From: Gemmatimonadaceae bacterium
GTDB taxonomy: Bacteria; Gemmatimonadota; Gemmatimonadetes; Gemmatimonadales; Gemmatimonadaceae
Direction: 5' to 3'
Assembly (NCBI GenBank): GCA_025362035.1
Contig: JANYIN010000020.1
Location: forward strand, 1-33,243
Length of the DNA stretch: 33,243 nucleotides
The notes beneath the pieces are model-generated. The model made no database searches. It saw only the letters and a program-made list of their open reading frames with translations, and was not told where the DNA came from. Below are positions 1 through 8,450 of this stretch, one piece after another. The first letter of the stretch is position 1, and each line of letters opens with the position of its first letter. The position numbers and the translations under genes were made by a program.

Positions 1-312
1 CTTGACGGAGTCTGCGGTGGTAGTGTCACTTACCGACCGCGACGCCTTCATGGCGCCAAAGTTGTTGCAGAAGAAATAGTTGTCGGTCGCCAGATGTTGC
101 GCGATGTACCCGATGCTGAGCTGCGCAGGCGTCGGTCGGTACGAAAACTTCGCCTCGGGAATGGAATCGAATGCCTGGGCAAGGTTGCGCTGGAGCCCCA
201 AGGTCCGCGTACGAAATACCGCCGTAACGGGATTCGACGGCGGGGTCGCCTGCTGGGCGGCGAGGCCCAGCGGCATCGCGAGCGCGAGAATAGCGGCATG
301 CGGGGTCTTCAT
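1..312 (-). CDS. Secreted DinB-family protein, 3' end outside window
   Basis: The frame is open from an ATG at 312 to the left edge, giving 104 codons with no stop. The start is supported by a GGGAG ribosome-binding site 8-9 bases upstream. Residues 1-20 form a signal peptide (MKTPHAAILALAMPLGLAAQ), so the protein is exported. The rest matches the start of a DinB four-helix bundle: a first helix with LGLQRNLAQAFDSIPEAKF, then SYRPTPAQLSIGYIAQHLA, whose His is at the usual position of the first metal ligand of the fold. DinB-fold proteins are metal-binding, and most have no known reaction; some are thiol transferases. The C-terminal His pair lies outside the window, so metal binding cannot be judged. 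The gene is divergent from the DUF1801 gene at 529. Confidence 0.8.
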   Translation of the reverse strand, partial: MKTPHAAILALAMPLGLAAQQATPPSNPVTAVFRTRTLGLQRNLAQAFDSIPEAKFSYRPTPAQLSIGYIAQHLATDNYFFCNNFGAMKASRSVSDTTTADSVK

Positions 313-528
313 ATTGTACTCCCGTGAAGATGGCCGGATCGGATTCGGGATACTGGCTCAAGAGGACAAGTTACGCAGCCGCCCCCGCATGAAGTACCTT
401 GCCGGCATCCGAATGGGCTCGTCGCGAGACCGGCCGGCGCCGCGAGGCCGCATGACACGCGCTTCGCGCCTTGCAGTGCTGACCCTTTAAACCTCCGTCA
501 CCCAACGAAACGCGGTGCTCGCGACAAC

Positions 529-900
529 ATGAAGAAACCGGCGACTGACATCGACGATTGCATCCGGGCATTTCCGCCTGACGTGCAAGCCCGGCTGTCC
601 CGGGTTCGAGCGACGATCCATTCAAAAGCGCCCGATGCGGTTGAAAAAATCAGCTATGGCCTTCCGACGTTCTACCTCAATGGTAACCTGGTTCACTTCG
701 GCGCCTTTGCGCACCACATCGGCGTCTATCCCACTCCGAGTGGCATCGCCGAGTTTCAAGCAGAGCTGGCCGTATACAAGAACAGCAAGGGCGCGGTGCA
801 GTTTCCGCACGACCAGCCGCTGCCGCTCGAGTTGATCGCGAGGATCGTCGAGTTCCGCGTCGCCCGGGCCCTTCAAAGGCGGAAACGACGTAAGCCTTAG
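529..900 (+). CDS. DUF1801 (YdhG-like) protein
   Basis: A 123-residue cytoplasmic protein that is essentially one DUF1801 domain. Visible family features are the N-terminal IDDCIRAFPPDVQARLSRVR helix, the EKISYGLPTFYLNGNLVHFG segment (the E-x-I-x-Y-G-x-P-x-F signature), HHIGVYPTPSG, and the C-terminal KGAVQFPHDQPLPLELIARIV strand-helix. The tail is very basic (RRKRRKP). Bacillus relatives of this fold have been described as iron chaperones (Fra/YdhG type), but most members have no assigned role, and I see no metal-ligand cluster that would settle it. No clear ribosome-binding site precedes the ATG. It stands alone, 162 bases before the next gene. Confidence 0.85.
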   Translation: MKKPATDIDDCIRAFPPDVQARLSRVRATIHSKAPDAVEKISYGLPTFYLNGNLVHFGAFAHHIGVYPTPSGIAEFQAELAVYKNSKGAVQFPHDQPLPLELIARIVEFRVARALQRRKRRKP

Positions 901-1065
901 GTCCGCAGCCATGCATCGCCGCGCCACGCGAACCGTAGGAAGAGGCGAGTTCGCCCATGCTGTCGAGCAGTCCGCAAGAACGGCACTCTATCGCCTTGGG
1001 CTTCGGGGATCGCCGGCGCCCAGTTCGCTCAATGGCTGACCCTCAGTGGCCGATACTCGAGAGTG

Positions 1066-2412
1066 ATGTCCTGTCCCGCCACTCAGCCTATCCTCCACGT
1101 GCCGCAGTCGTTCGCGCAGTCGGGACGCAAGCTCGGGTACGCCGTCCTGTTCTTCGTGCTCTGCACGATTCTGGTCGTCACTCTCGAGCCATTTGATTTT
1201 CACGTCCCGCGACACGTTCACCTGACCGGGTGGGACGGTCCGTTCGACGTGGTGGCGAACGTCGCGCTCTTCATGATTCCGGGATTCCTGTTTGCCCTGA
1301 CGCGTCAGGCAACCAGCGAATCCGAGGCGCCTTCCGACGCGCGGCGACGGACGCTGCAGCGCGCGTTCGTGTACAGCGTACTGATCAGCGGAACCATCGA
1401 GACGATCCAGGCATTCGAACCGGCGCGATACCCGTCGCTCTACGATGTGATTTCGAACACCACTGGTGCGTGTCTCGGCGCGTGGGTCTTCCTTCGCATC
1501 TCACGGTTGCTGCGCGCGGACACACCCCTCGTCGGCATGCTGGCGCTGGAACTGCCGCTCATGGGACTTGTGTATCTGCTCGTCCCGCTCTGCATGCTCG
1601 CCTCCATGACGCAGACAAATGGTGCGCTGCGAACGGGCCTCGCGATGTCCCCGCGTGCGTACGGCCTGCTCGCGCTGGCTTGCTTCGTCGGCGTGCTCCT
1701 CGGTCACCTCCAGCGGAACCGCTTCGGCCCGCAAGGGCTCGCGCGCCCCTACCAGACGGCGGCGGCTGCCGCCGGATCGTTCATCATCGGCGCCATGCCG
1801 GCCTTGCCGGCGAATCCGCTGTTGGTCGCGATGGGCGCGTTCCTCTCCGGATGCGTCACCTGGTGCGTTGGCGCCATAGGGCTCGCGTCTACGCCACCAG
1901 CCGACCGTCGATTCGAAGCGACGGCACTTCGCCGAGGCGCACCGTTCTTCCTCAGTTACGTAGCCCTTGCGTCGTTCGCGACGCCCCCTGGTTCAGTTTC
2001 TCGGCCGTCGAGGATCCAGATCATCAGCGACGTGGAGTCGTATGCCGCGTTCACCGTGTTCGGATTCATGCTCGCCGAGGGGTGGGGCCGCCTGGAGTTG
2101 CGATATCGCTGGGTAGTGGCGTACGTCGGAACCGTCTGCCTCGCGACCGCGTGCGCAATCCGGACGATTCAGCACGTGTCGCCATTCACCCTATCAACGC
2201 TCGTCGCCATAGGGGCGCACGCGCTGGCCGGCGCATACGGGGGGTGGATCTATCATCTGCAGCGGGCGCACGTGCGTTTGCTCGCGACCGCGCAGAAATC
2301 CGCTTCCTCCGAGCGGACGAGCATGCCCCGCGCGCACGCCGGACGGCATCTGCTCATGGGTGGGCACGAAGGAGTGAGCATACTCTCGCCGGGTCCGCAG
2401 CGCATTGTCTGA
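1066..2412 (+). CDS. VanZ-like polytopic membrane protein
   Basis: A 448-residue integral membrane protein with roughly ten hydrophobic segments. The first ~140 residues are a VanZ-like domain: a first helix (YAVLFFVLCTILVVTLEPFD), a conserved polar turn, then VVANVALFMIPGFLFAL, and the I-E-x-I-Q-x-F plus S-L-Y-D-V-I-S-N-T-T-G motif typical of VanZ proteins. The C-terminal ~300 residues add further membrane helices and make it about twice the length of VanZ itself. VanZ gives low-level teicoplanin resistance by an unknown mechanism, but most VanZ-like proteins are not resistance genes and none of the other van genes is here. The start is either ATG 1066 or the adjacent GTG 1063; the ribosome-binding site is weak (GAG). 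The DUF2911 gene follows 34 bases later. Confidence 0.82.
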   Translation: MSCPATQPILHVPQSFAQSGRKLGYAVLFFVLCTILVVTLEPFDFHVPRHVHLTGWDGPFDVVANVALFMIPGFLFALTRQATSESEAPSDARRRTLQRAFVYSVLISGTIETIQAFEPARYPSLYDVISNTTGACLGAWVFLRISRLLRADTPLVGMLALELPLMGLVYLLVPLCMLASMTQTNGALRTGLAMSPRAYGLLALACFVGVLLGHLQRNRFGPQGLARPYQTAAAAAGSFIIGAMPALPANPLLVAMGAFLSGCVTWCVGAIGLASTPPADRRFEATALRRGAPFFLSYVALASFATPPGSVSRPSRIQIISDVESYAAFTVFGFMLAEGWGRLELRYRWVVAYVGTVCLATACAIRTIQHVSPFTLSTLVAIGAHALAGAYGGWIYHLQRAHVRLLATAQKSASSERTSMPRAHAGRHLLMGGHEGVSILSPGPQRIV

Positions 2413-2446
2413 TCTTGCGCGTTGCCTCCGCGATGTCGGAGAGTGT

Positions 2447-3673
2447 ATGGTGCGTGTCTCCAGACACGCCGGCAAACGAATGAAACGATTCGTTCTTCTC
2501 TCTCTGGCGCTAGCGGCGTGCGATGCGAGCCGCCCGCCCGAACGGTACGGCTTCATCGCTCGCCTGGGCCGCGACACGATTGCCCTGGAGAGCGTGACTC
2601 GGCGAGCCGACACAGTCGTGAGCGACGAGGTGGACCGTTTTCCCCGCGTGCGTCAGCGGCACACGCGCATCGTCCTCAACGCCGACGGTGCCATCCGGCA
2701 TCTCGTCATGGACATCACCACGCCAAGCGAACCGCTCGAGCAGCGCCAGCGCCGCGTCGTGGCGGATGTCGCCGGAGACTCCATCCGCATTTCGAAGCAC
2801 GACAGTGCAGGGCAGAAGAACATCGCCTTTGCGACCGGTGGCACGCTCACCATGGCGCATCTTCCGCAGATGTACAGCCTGATCGATCTGTACTTCGCCG
2901 CGGCGCTGAAACGCGCCGAGGCAACGAAGCTCGCCGCGGGAGACAGCGTGCGCCTGCGCCAGTTCTACATCGATCGGGAGTTCGACAACTTTCCGCTGCA
3001 CGAGGGCTTCGTGCGGCCCCTCCCCGGCCGAAGGGCCGAACTCCGGCACGACTGGCTGTCCGGCGTCGGCGAGGCCACGTTCGACTCGAGCCATCACATG
3101 CTCACCTATTCGGGTGCGCGATCCACGTACAAGGTCGACGTCCGTCGCTTGATCGCGATTCCGGATGTCGCGGGCATCGGCGCAAAGTTCGCGGCTCTCG
3201 AAACGAAGAACGGCGGCGCGATGCAGTTGAGCGTGAGGGACACGACGTCTGCCCGCATCGGAAGCGCGACGTTCACCGTGGACTATGGCCGCCCCCTCGT
3301 CCGCGGCCGCGCGCTGGTCGGCACCCTGCTTCCGTTCGATCATGTGTGGCGCACCGGCGCGAATGCCGCCACACAGTTCTCGACGTCCTCTCCAATCATC
3401 CTCGCCGGCCTGCGAATACCCCCGGGAACGTACACACTGTGGACGGTTCCTCGCGAGAATGGAGCGGACCTGGTCGTGAACAAGCAGGTGGGGCAGTGGG
3501 GAACTGGGTACGACGATACGTTCGATCTGGGAATGGCCGCTCTCGCAGCGGAGACGGTTGCGAACCCCGTGGAGAAGTTCACCATCTCAATCGTTGGCGC
3601 CGACGCCCGTCACGGCACGCTCGTGTTGGAATGGGGACCGTTTCGATGGACGGCGCCGATTGTAGTCCTTTGA
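2447..3673 (+). CDS. DUF2911-domain lipoprotein
   Basis: About 408 residues with a lipoprotein signal: a basic n-region, the hydrophobic stretch FVLLSLALA and the lipobox LAAC. The C-terminal ~150 residues are a DUF2911 domain, recognisable by FTVDYGRPLVRGRALVGTL, VWRTGANAATQFSTS, IPPGTYTLWTVPR and the closing LVLEWGPFRWTAPI. DUF2911 proteins are common secreted proteins of unknown function. The N-terminal ~200 residues look like a beta-rich domain (IVLNADGAIRHLVMDITTPS) that I do not recognise. ATG 2447 has a GGAG site 5 bases upstream and gives a signal of normal length. ATG 2480 (MKRFVLLS) is the alternative, without a ribosome-binding site. It probably shares a transcript with the VanZ-like gene. 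Confidence 0.82.
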   Translation: MVRVSRHAGKRMKRFVLLSLALAACDASRPPERYGFIARLGRDTIALESVTRRADTVVSDEVDRFPRVRQRHTRIVLNADGAIRHLVMDITTPSEPLEQRQRRVVADVAGDSIRISKHDSAGQKNIAFATGGTLTMAHLPQMYSLIDLYFAAALKRAEATKLAAGDSVRLRQFYIDREFDNFPLHEGFVRPLPGRRAELRHDWLSGVGEATFDSSHHMLTYSGARSTYKVDVRRLIAIPDVAGIGAKFAALETKNGGAMQLSVRDTTSARIGSATFTVDYGRPLVRGRALVGTLLPFDHVWRTGANAATQFSTSSPIILAGLRIPPGTYTLWTVPRENGADLVVNKQVGQWGTGYDDTFDLGMAALAAETVANPVEKFTISIVGADARHGTLVLEWGPFRWTAPIVVL

Positions 3674-3708
3674 ACCGGGCGAGCACGGCATTGGATGGCG
3701 CCGCTGGC

Positions 3709-5460
3709 TCATCGTCCCACCGTGTCCATCGTCCGCCAAATCGGATAGAGCGACGGCGCTGGCGTGGCGCCGAGCACCGCGTCGAGAATGTTCCAGGACA
3801 TGAAGCCGTCATCTGACCTCGGGTCAAACAGGATGAAGGCCAGCCGCGCGAGCGGCTGATCCATCGGTATGACCAGCGAGCCCGCTGGCGCCACCTGACT
3901 CGTGGCCTCCCACGCGCCCGTCAACGTTCGCATCCGGTGCGTACCCTGGTATTCACGGTCGGCAAGCGTGTTCGATGCGATGCGGTACTGCTCCGCGCTC
4001 ACCGTAACGTCGTGCTCGAGACGCGTGTACCTGATGCCATGCGCCGCGAGTCGGTCCGCGACGCTCGCGATGAGACGCGCCGTGGGCGACCCGACGGGGC
4101 CACGCCCAAAGCCACCGCCACGTCCGCCAGCGGGCGGCTCGGCATCGGGCGCGGACAGGTTCGGCACGATCCACGCGCGGGGGACGAGGCTCGTTTCCGT
4201 CGGGACCGCGGTGCCATAAAACGGCAGCATTTCAGTGGTCTCGCCACCGGCAATGCGCGCGCGATACGGACGGTCCGCCACATATGGGTTGCGTTCGCTG
4301 ATCGTGGGCGCGAACACAATGGGCACGAGCGCGGGCGCTCGCACCAGCTCCTGCCGCACCGACAGCGCCCTGCCTACGATGGACTCCGCGTCGGCGTCGG
4401 CCACCGCCTTCCGCACGGTCGCACCGTTCTCCGCAATGTAGCCGAGCATTTCTTCCAGAAACCAGTAGGTGTTCTTGATGCGATTCTCGAACGATGCGTA
4501 CGAATACGTCTCGGTGAGAATGCCGAGCCGGTTGCGCACGCCGAAGTAGGTGGATGTGTAACGCGGCTTCGCGAGCTCGGCGTCGGAGCGCCACGCCCGG
4601 TCAGCGCCGGTGCCGGACACGCCGCCATAGTACCACCAGTTTTCTCCGTGCTTCTTTTTCGCCGCCCTGGTCACAGCGGGCAGCATCACGTCGCGCAGCA
4701 GGCTCGAGGTGGCCTTCGAGTCGTTCGGGTTGAGCGACGTTTCGTAGGTCATGTTGAAGCCGCTGGTGGCGCTGCCGTCCGTGGTGTGCAGGTCCATCGC
4801 CACGTGGGGGTCGTAGCGAGTGAGCAGGCTCGCCAGCGAGCGCGCCTCCGCCGTCTCCAGCTTGGTGCCGTCCCGGTTGAGATCCAAACCCTGCGCGTTC
4901 TCGCGCGTGCCCATGCCGCCGACGGGTCCGTTCTGACTCCCGCGGTTCGCGACGCTCACGCGCTCGTTGCCGTCGGCGTTGTATATGGGATTGATCAGCA
5001 GCACGACGGATTCCAGCCACTTGTCGCATTCGCCTTTGGCGATGGACCGCAGCAGCCAGAGCAGCGCTTCCTTCCCCTCCACTTCGCCCGCGTGGATGTT
5101 GCCCTGGATGTAGACGCGTGTCTTCCTGGTCGCGAGGACCTGTTCGGGCGTCGCGCCGGACGCCCCGATGACCGCCAGCGGCAACGCCCGCCCCTCATAG
5201 GTATAGCCGTACGTCGTCAGATGAATCCTCTTATCCGCGGCCGCCATTGTTTTCATGTACGCGATCACGTCGTCGTACCGGCTCGTCTCGGCGAAGCCGG
5301 TCATTTCTGGACGAGTGAGCGGCCAGCGTCTGACCGCGTCCGCTCGCGAACTCCGCGGCGCGGCCGTCTGCGCCAACAGGAGCGTCCCCGGCAAGCGCAT
5401 GGGGGCCGACAAGAGCGCGCCCACCAGGAGCGTCGCGCGCGTAGTTGACCGCAGTGGCAT
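3709..5460 (-). CDS. Secreted M14-family zinc carboxypeptidase
   Basis: 583 residues with a hydrophobic N-terminus (ATLLVGALLSAP... TLLLAQ) consistent with export. The catalytic domain (about 55-340) has the M14 zinc site: His123 and Glu126 in GNIHAGEVEGKEA, and His225 in MDLHTTDGS. Asn195-Arg196 in LDLNRD fit the substrate-carboxylate binding pair, and Glu317 in GILTETYSYAS is the likely general base. M14 enzymes remove C-terminal residues from peptides or, in the D-glutamyl groups, act on cell-wall peptides; the large active-site loops here do not let me choose. About 200 residues follow the domain, with a Gly/Arg-rich linker (GGRGGGFGRGPVG) and a beta-rich tail. The start codon lies 4 bases after the stop of the DUF6805-like gene, so translation is probably coupled. 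Confidence 0.92.
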   Translation of the reverse strand: MPLRSTTRATLLVGALLSAPMRLPGTLLLAQTAAPRSSRADAVRRWPLTRPEMTGFAETSRYDDVIAYMKTMAAADKRIHLTTYGYTYEGRALPLAVIGASGATPEQVLATRKTRVYIQGNIHAGEVEGKEALLWLLRSIAKGECDKWLESVVLLINPIYNADGNERVSVANRGSQNGPVGGMGTRENAQGLDLNRDGTKLETAEARSLASLLTRYDPHVAMDLHTTDGSATSGFNMTYETSLNPNDSKATSSLLRDVMLPAVTRAAKKKHGENWWYYGGVSGTGADRAWRSDAELAKPRYTSTYFGVRNRLGILTETYSYASFENRIKNTYWFLEEMLGYIAENGATVRKAVADADAESIVGRALSVRQELVRAPALVPIVFAPTISERNPYVADRPYRARIAGGETTEMLPFYGTAVPTETSLVPRAWIVPNLSAPDAEPPAGGRGGGFGRGPVGSPTARLIASVADRLAAHGIRYTRLEHDVTVSAEQYRIASNTLADREYQGTHRMRTLTGAWEATSQVAPAGSLVIPMDQPLARLAFILFDPRSDDGFMSWNILDAVLGATPAPSLYPIWRTMDTVGR

Positions 5461-5464
5461 TCAG

Positions 5465-5953
5465 CTATTCCTCGAGATGGTCCTGCAGGGTTCGGAGCTC
5501 GAGCAGCGCTGGAGTAGCGCCGCCGCTCGCTCGCACGGTGACCAGAATATTGGTGCGTCCTCGGGTGATGTCGAACGGGATGCGGAACTCCACGGTGCCG
5601 CCCGATGCCGAATGGGCGGCCAGCGAATATGTGGCGACGTCACGATTCTCCACCATGAGCGCAAACGTCCGAGGCGCGTCGTCGCCGCCGGCGAAGCTGC
5701 ACGCAACGGTGACCTCGGTGTCGTCGAAGACTGCGAGCGCGTAGCGCAGCCACGCGCGCGTCTGCCGGAACGTGCGGCCCCCGGCGACGCCCGCCGTGAC
5801 CGCATCACCCGCGTAACCATGATCCCGCTCACTCTGCGCATCGCCGACGGTGACACGGTCTACCACGCGACGGTCATGCGCGGCTCCGAGAGTAGCGGAC
5901 AGACACGTCAGCGCGAGCAACCGCCCGGCGATGATGGCGCGGCGCACGTTCAT
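5465..5953 (-). CDS. Secreted stand-alone DUF6805-like beta-sandwich protein
   Basis: 162 residues starting with a signal peptide (MNVRRAIIAGRLLALTCLSA). ATG 5953 has a GGAG site 5-6 bases upstream. The mature part resembles DUF6805, a beta-sandwich normally found at the C-terminus of secreted glycoside hydrolases (GH127-type beta-L-arabinofuranosidases). Matching elements are TFRQTRAWLRYAL, EVTVACSFAGGDDAPRTF, LMVENRDVATYSL, VEFRIPFDITRGRTNILVTV and the closing LLELRTLQ. Here no catalytic domain is attached. The gene lies 34 bases after eutC and 4 bases before the M14 peptidase, so it could be an accessory binding subunit of that peptidase. The family assignment rests on motif spacing by eye. 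Confidence 0.68.
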   Translation of the reverse strand: MNVRRAIIAGRLLALTCLSATLGAAHDRRVVDRVTVGDAQSERDHGYAGDAVTAGVAGGRTFRQTRAWLRYALAVFDDTEVTVACSFAGGDDAPRTFALMVENRDVATYSLAAHSASGGTVEFRIPFDITRGRTNILVTVRASGGATPALLELRTLQDHLEE

Positions 5954-5987
5954 ACGACTCCGGGCGGCACTGACTGGCGTGACGGCC

Positions 5988-6767
5988 TCACGCCGAGAGC
6001 TGCCGGGCGTCCGCAACGATGCGCAGGGAGACGCCCGTCTGCTCGCGCCGCCGCACCTCCTGTAGCAACCAGCTTAGCGTGCGTGCTGCCGCTTCGTAGC
6101 CGAGTCCCTCCGGACGTACGTTGGACACGCAGTTGCGCTCCGCATCTGTTCGGCCGAGTCGCGGTGCCCACGTGACGTACGCCCCGAGGCTGTCCTGTGC
6201 GCTCATCCCCGGCCGTTCGCCAATAAGCATCACGGTGATCTTCGCGCCCAGTGCCGCTCCCACTTCGTCCGCGAGCGCTACGCGCGCCAGCTCGGCGACG
6301 ACAATCGGCGCGACTCGCCACGGCGTTCCGAGCCGTTCCATCACCGCGCGGATGAGGGTCGGCGCGTGGCGCTCGGCCGCCAACGAAGCGAGCCCGTCGC
6401 CGACGACGAACACGAGATCGTACACTCCGGCCAGCGTCGCCAGCGTCTCACCGTCCGCGGCCGCGAGCCGCCGTCCGAAATCGGGTCGCGCGAGATACTC
6501 CCGTCGGTCGCGGGCGGAAGAATGCACGCGAATGACCTCGTGTCGGTCAGCGAGCAGGGCGTGTTCCAGCCCGGCAACGTCGAATGGACGCCAGACGGCA
6601 TCCTTGGCTCGCGCCTGCGCCAACTGAAGCTCCAGATGCCGCGACGTCGGCACTCCCGCGCCCACGCGGCCCAGCGCGATCCTCGCGGGTGTCAGCGCCC
6701 GCAGCGCATGCCATGGGTCCATGGCATCGCGCGGCAGTGTCGGAACGGACTTTTCCTTTGCACTCAT
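5988..6767 (-). CDS. eutC: Ethanolamine ammonia-lyase small subunit
   Basis: 259 residues, the normal length for EutC. With EutB it forms the adenosylcobalamin-dependent enzyme that converts ethanolamine to acetaldehyde and ammonia; EutC contributes part of the B12-binding surface. Family motifs are DPWHALRALTPARIALGRVG near the N-terminus, TSRHLELQLAQARAKDAVW, HSSARDRREYLARPDFGRRL, DLVFVVGDGLASLA, KITVMLIGERPGMSAQDSLG and the C-terminal RNCVSNVRPEGLGYEAAA. The start ATG shares its A with the eutB stop codon (TGATG), and GAGGGG precedes it, so the two subunits are translationally coupled. No targeting extension for a microcompartment is evident: the protein begins almost directly with the conserved core. 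Confidence 0.96.
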   Translation of the reverse strand: MSAKEKSVPTLPRDAMDPWHALRALTPARIALGRVGAGVPTSRHLELQLAQARAKDAVWRPFDVAGLEHALLADRHEVIRVHSSARDRREYLARPDFGRRLAAADGETLATLAGVYDLVFVVGDGLASLAAERHAPTLIRAVMERLGTPWRVAPIVVAELARVALADEVGAALGAKITVMLIGERPGMSAQDSLGAYVTWAPRLGRTDAERNCVSNVRPEGLGYEAAARTLSWLLQEVRRREQTGVSLRIVADARQLSA

Positions 6768-8254
6768 CACGAACCCCTCGAGAGGAGCCTGAGTTGCTCG
6801 CCAACGATCGACGCCGCGATCGTCCGGGCATCCGCCACGCGGTTGGCGCCGTCGAAGATCCCCATCGCGTTCAGCCACGCCTCGAACTCCGGCGCCGGCC
6901 GCACGCCAAGTGTCTCACGGAGGTAGAGGGCGTCGTGGAAGCTACTGCTGCGATAGTGCAGCATCACGTCGTCGGCGCCCGGAACGCCCATGATGTACGA
7001 GCAACCCGCCACCGTCAGCGTCGTGAGCAGGACGTCCATGTCGTCCTCGTCCGCCTCGGCGTGGCTCGTGTGGCAAACGTCGCAGCCCATCGGCAGGCCG
7101 AGCAGCTTGCCGCAGAAGTGGTCCTCGAGGCCCGCGCGCACGATCTGCTTGCCGTCGTAGAGGTACTCGGGCCCGATGAACCCCACCACCGTGTTCACGA
7201 GCAGCGGCGCGTAGCGTCGTGCCACCGCGTACGCGCGCGCCTCGCATGTCTGCTGGTCCACGCCGCGATGCGCGTCGGCACTGAGCGCACTTCCCTGGCC
7301 CGTCTCGAAGTAGGTCACGTTCCCGCCCGGCGGCGCCCTCCCCAGGGACCGCACGGCGTCGTGCGCTTCATCGAGCAACGCGAGCGAGATGCCGAAGCTG
7401 CGGTTCGCGGCTTCGGTGCCCGCGACTGACTGGAACATCAGGTCGACTGGCGCGTCGCGCCGCGCGAGCTCCATCGTGGTCGTGGCGTGCGACAACACGC
7501 ACGACTGCACTGGGGCGTCCAGTCGCTGGCGGAGCGAGTCCAGCATCCCGAGCAGGGCGGCGACCGTGTCCGGGGCATCCGTTGCCGGATTGATGCCAAT
7601 GCAAGCGTCCCCGGAGCCGCATAGTAGCCCATCGATGATGCTCGCCGCGATCCCGTGCGCGTCGTCGCTCGGGTGGTTGGGCTGCAGACGCGTGGAGAGA
7701 CGGCCGGACAGCCCGATTGTCGTGCGGAACGTCGTGACGACTCGGCACTTCCGCGCCACGAGCACGAGTTCCTGGATGCGCATGAGCTTCGATACGGCGG
7801 CCGCCATCTCGGGCGTGATGCCGGGCGCCGCCGCGGTGAGGGTGGCTTCGCGCGTGCTGGCCGTCAGTAGCCACTCGCGAAAGCCCCCGACGGTGAGATG
7901 CGCGATGGGCGCGAAAGCCGCCGCGTCGTGTCCGTCGATGATCAGCCGCGACACCTCGTCGTCCTCGTACGGAACGACCAGCTCCATGAGGAACGTCGAG
8001 AGCGGCACATCGGCGAGGGCAAAGCGCGCGGCGACGCGCTCCTCTTCACTGGTGGCGCTCAATCCCGCCAACTGATCGCCGGCGCGGAGCGGCGTGGCTC
8101 GCGCCAGAAGCGTTCGAAGGTCGGCAAACTGATACCGACGCCCTGCGACCACGTGCCCGAAGATGTGACCCTCCCACGCGAACTCGGCGTGACACGACGA
8201 CGACGCAATAGTATTCGCCAGCGGCGCCCGGTGCGAGGACGTCGGCTGGGTCAT
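6767..8254 (-). CDS. eutB: Ethanolamine ammonia-lyase large subunit
   Basis: 495 residues from ATG 8254 (505 from ATG 8284; neither start has a clear ribosome-binding site). This is the TIM-barrel catalytic subunit of adenosylcobalamin-dependent ethanolamine ammonia-lyase. Matching stretches cover the full protein: YQFADLRTLLARA, GDQLAGLSATSEEERVAAR, GLSGRLSTRLQPNHPSDD, GSGDACIGINPATD, TYFETGQGSALSADAH, LVNTVVGFIGPEYLYDGKQ, AGLEDHFCGKLLGLPMGCD and SYIMGVPGADDVMLHY. The substrate-site residues of the family in GPEYLYDG and AGLEDHF are intact. Compared with E. coli EutB the N-terminus has about 35 extra residues before YQFADL, rich in Ser, Ala and His. No eutA reactivase, permease or shell gene is in the window. 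The region upstream holds the 21-bp array. Confidence 0.96.
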   Translation of the reverse strand: MTQPTSSHRAPLANTIASSSCHAEFAWEGHIFGHVVAGRRYQFADLRTLLARATPLRAGDQLAGLSATSEEERVAARFALADVPLSTFLMELVVPYEDDEVSRLIIDGHDAAAFAPIAHLTVGGFREWLLTASTREATLTAAAPGITPEMAAAVSKLMRIQELVLVARKCRVVTTFRTTIGLSGRLSTRLQPNHPSDDAHGIAASIIDGLLCGSGDACIGINPATDAPDTVAALLGMLDSLRQRLDAPVQSCVLSHATTTMELARRDAPVDLMFQSVAGTEAANRSFGISLALLDEAHDAVRSLGRAPPGGNVTYFETGQGSALSADAHRGVDQQTCEARAYAVARRYAPLLVNTVVGFIGPEYLYDGKQIVRAGLEDHFCGKLLGLPMGCDVCHTSHAEADEDDMDVLLTTLTVAGCSYIMGVPGADDVMLHYRSSSFHDALYLRETLGVRPAPEFEAWLNAMGIFDGANRVADARTIAASIVGEQLRLLSRGS

Positions 8255-8450
8255 TGCCGTGAACAGGCCGGTGTCTCGCGACATCGGTGGGCGAGTGCCC
8301 GAGGTGTCCGGCCCGCGTCACGACGCGAGTCTCCGTGTCCGCGAGGCCAGTTTGGCCGTGCACGTCAATAGTCTGCCCCGTCGCGAGGCGAGTCAGGCGC
8401 GCGCCGACGGGAGCGTCGTGCACCGCGCCGTGAGTTTGGTGATGTCCGAT

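Noticed and set aside
2422..3816. 464-codon plus-strand frame overlapping the DUF2911 gene
   Set aside because: Arg/Pro-rich translation typical of an out-of-frame read in GC-rich DNA; the overlapping frame has a lipoprotein signal and DUF2911 motifs.
3937..5448. 503-codon plus-strand frame opposite the M14 peptidase
   Set aside because: It is the antisense shadow of a gene with complete catalytic motifs and has no recognisable domain.
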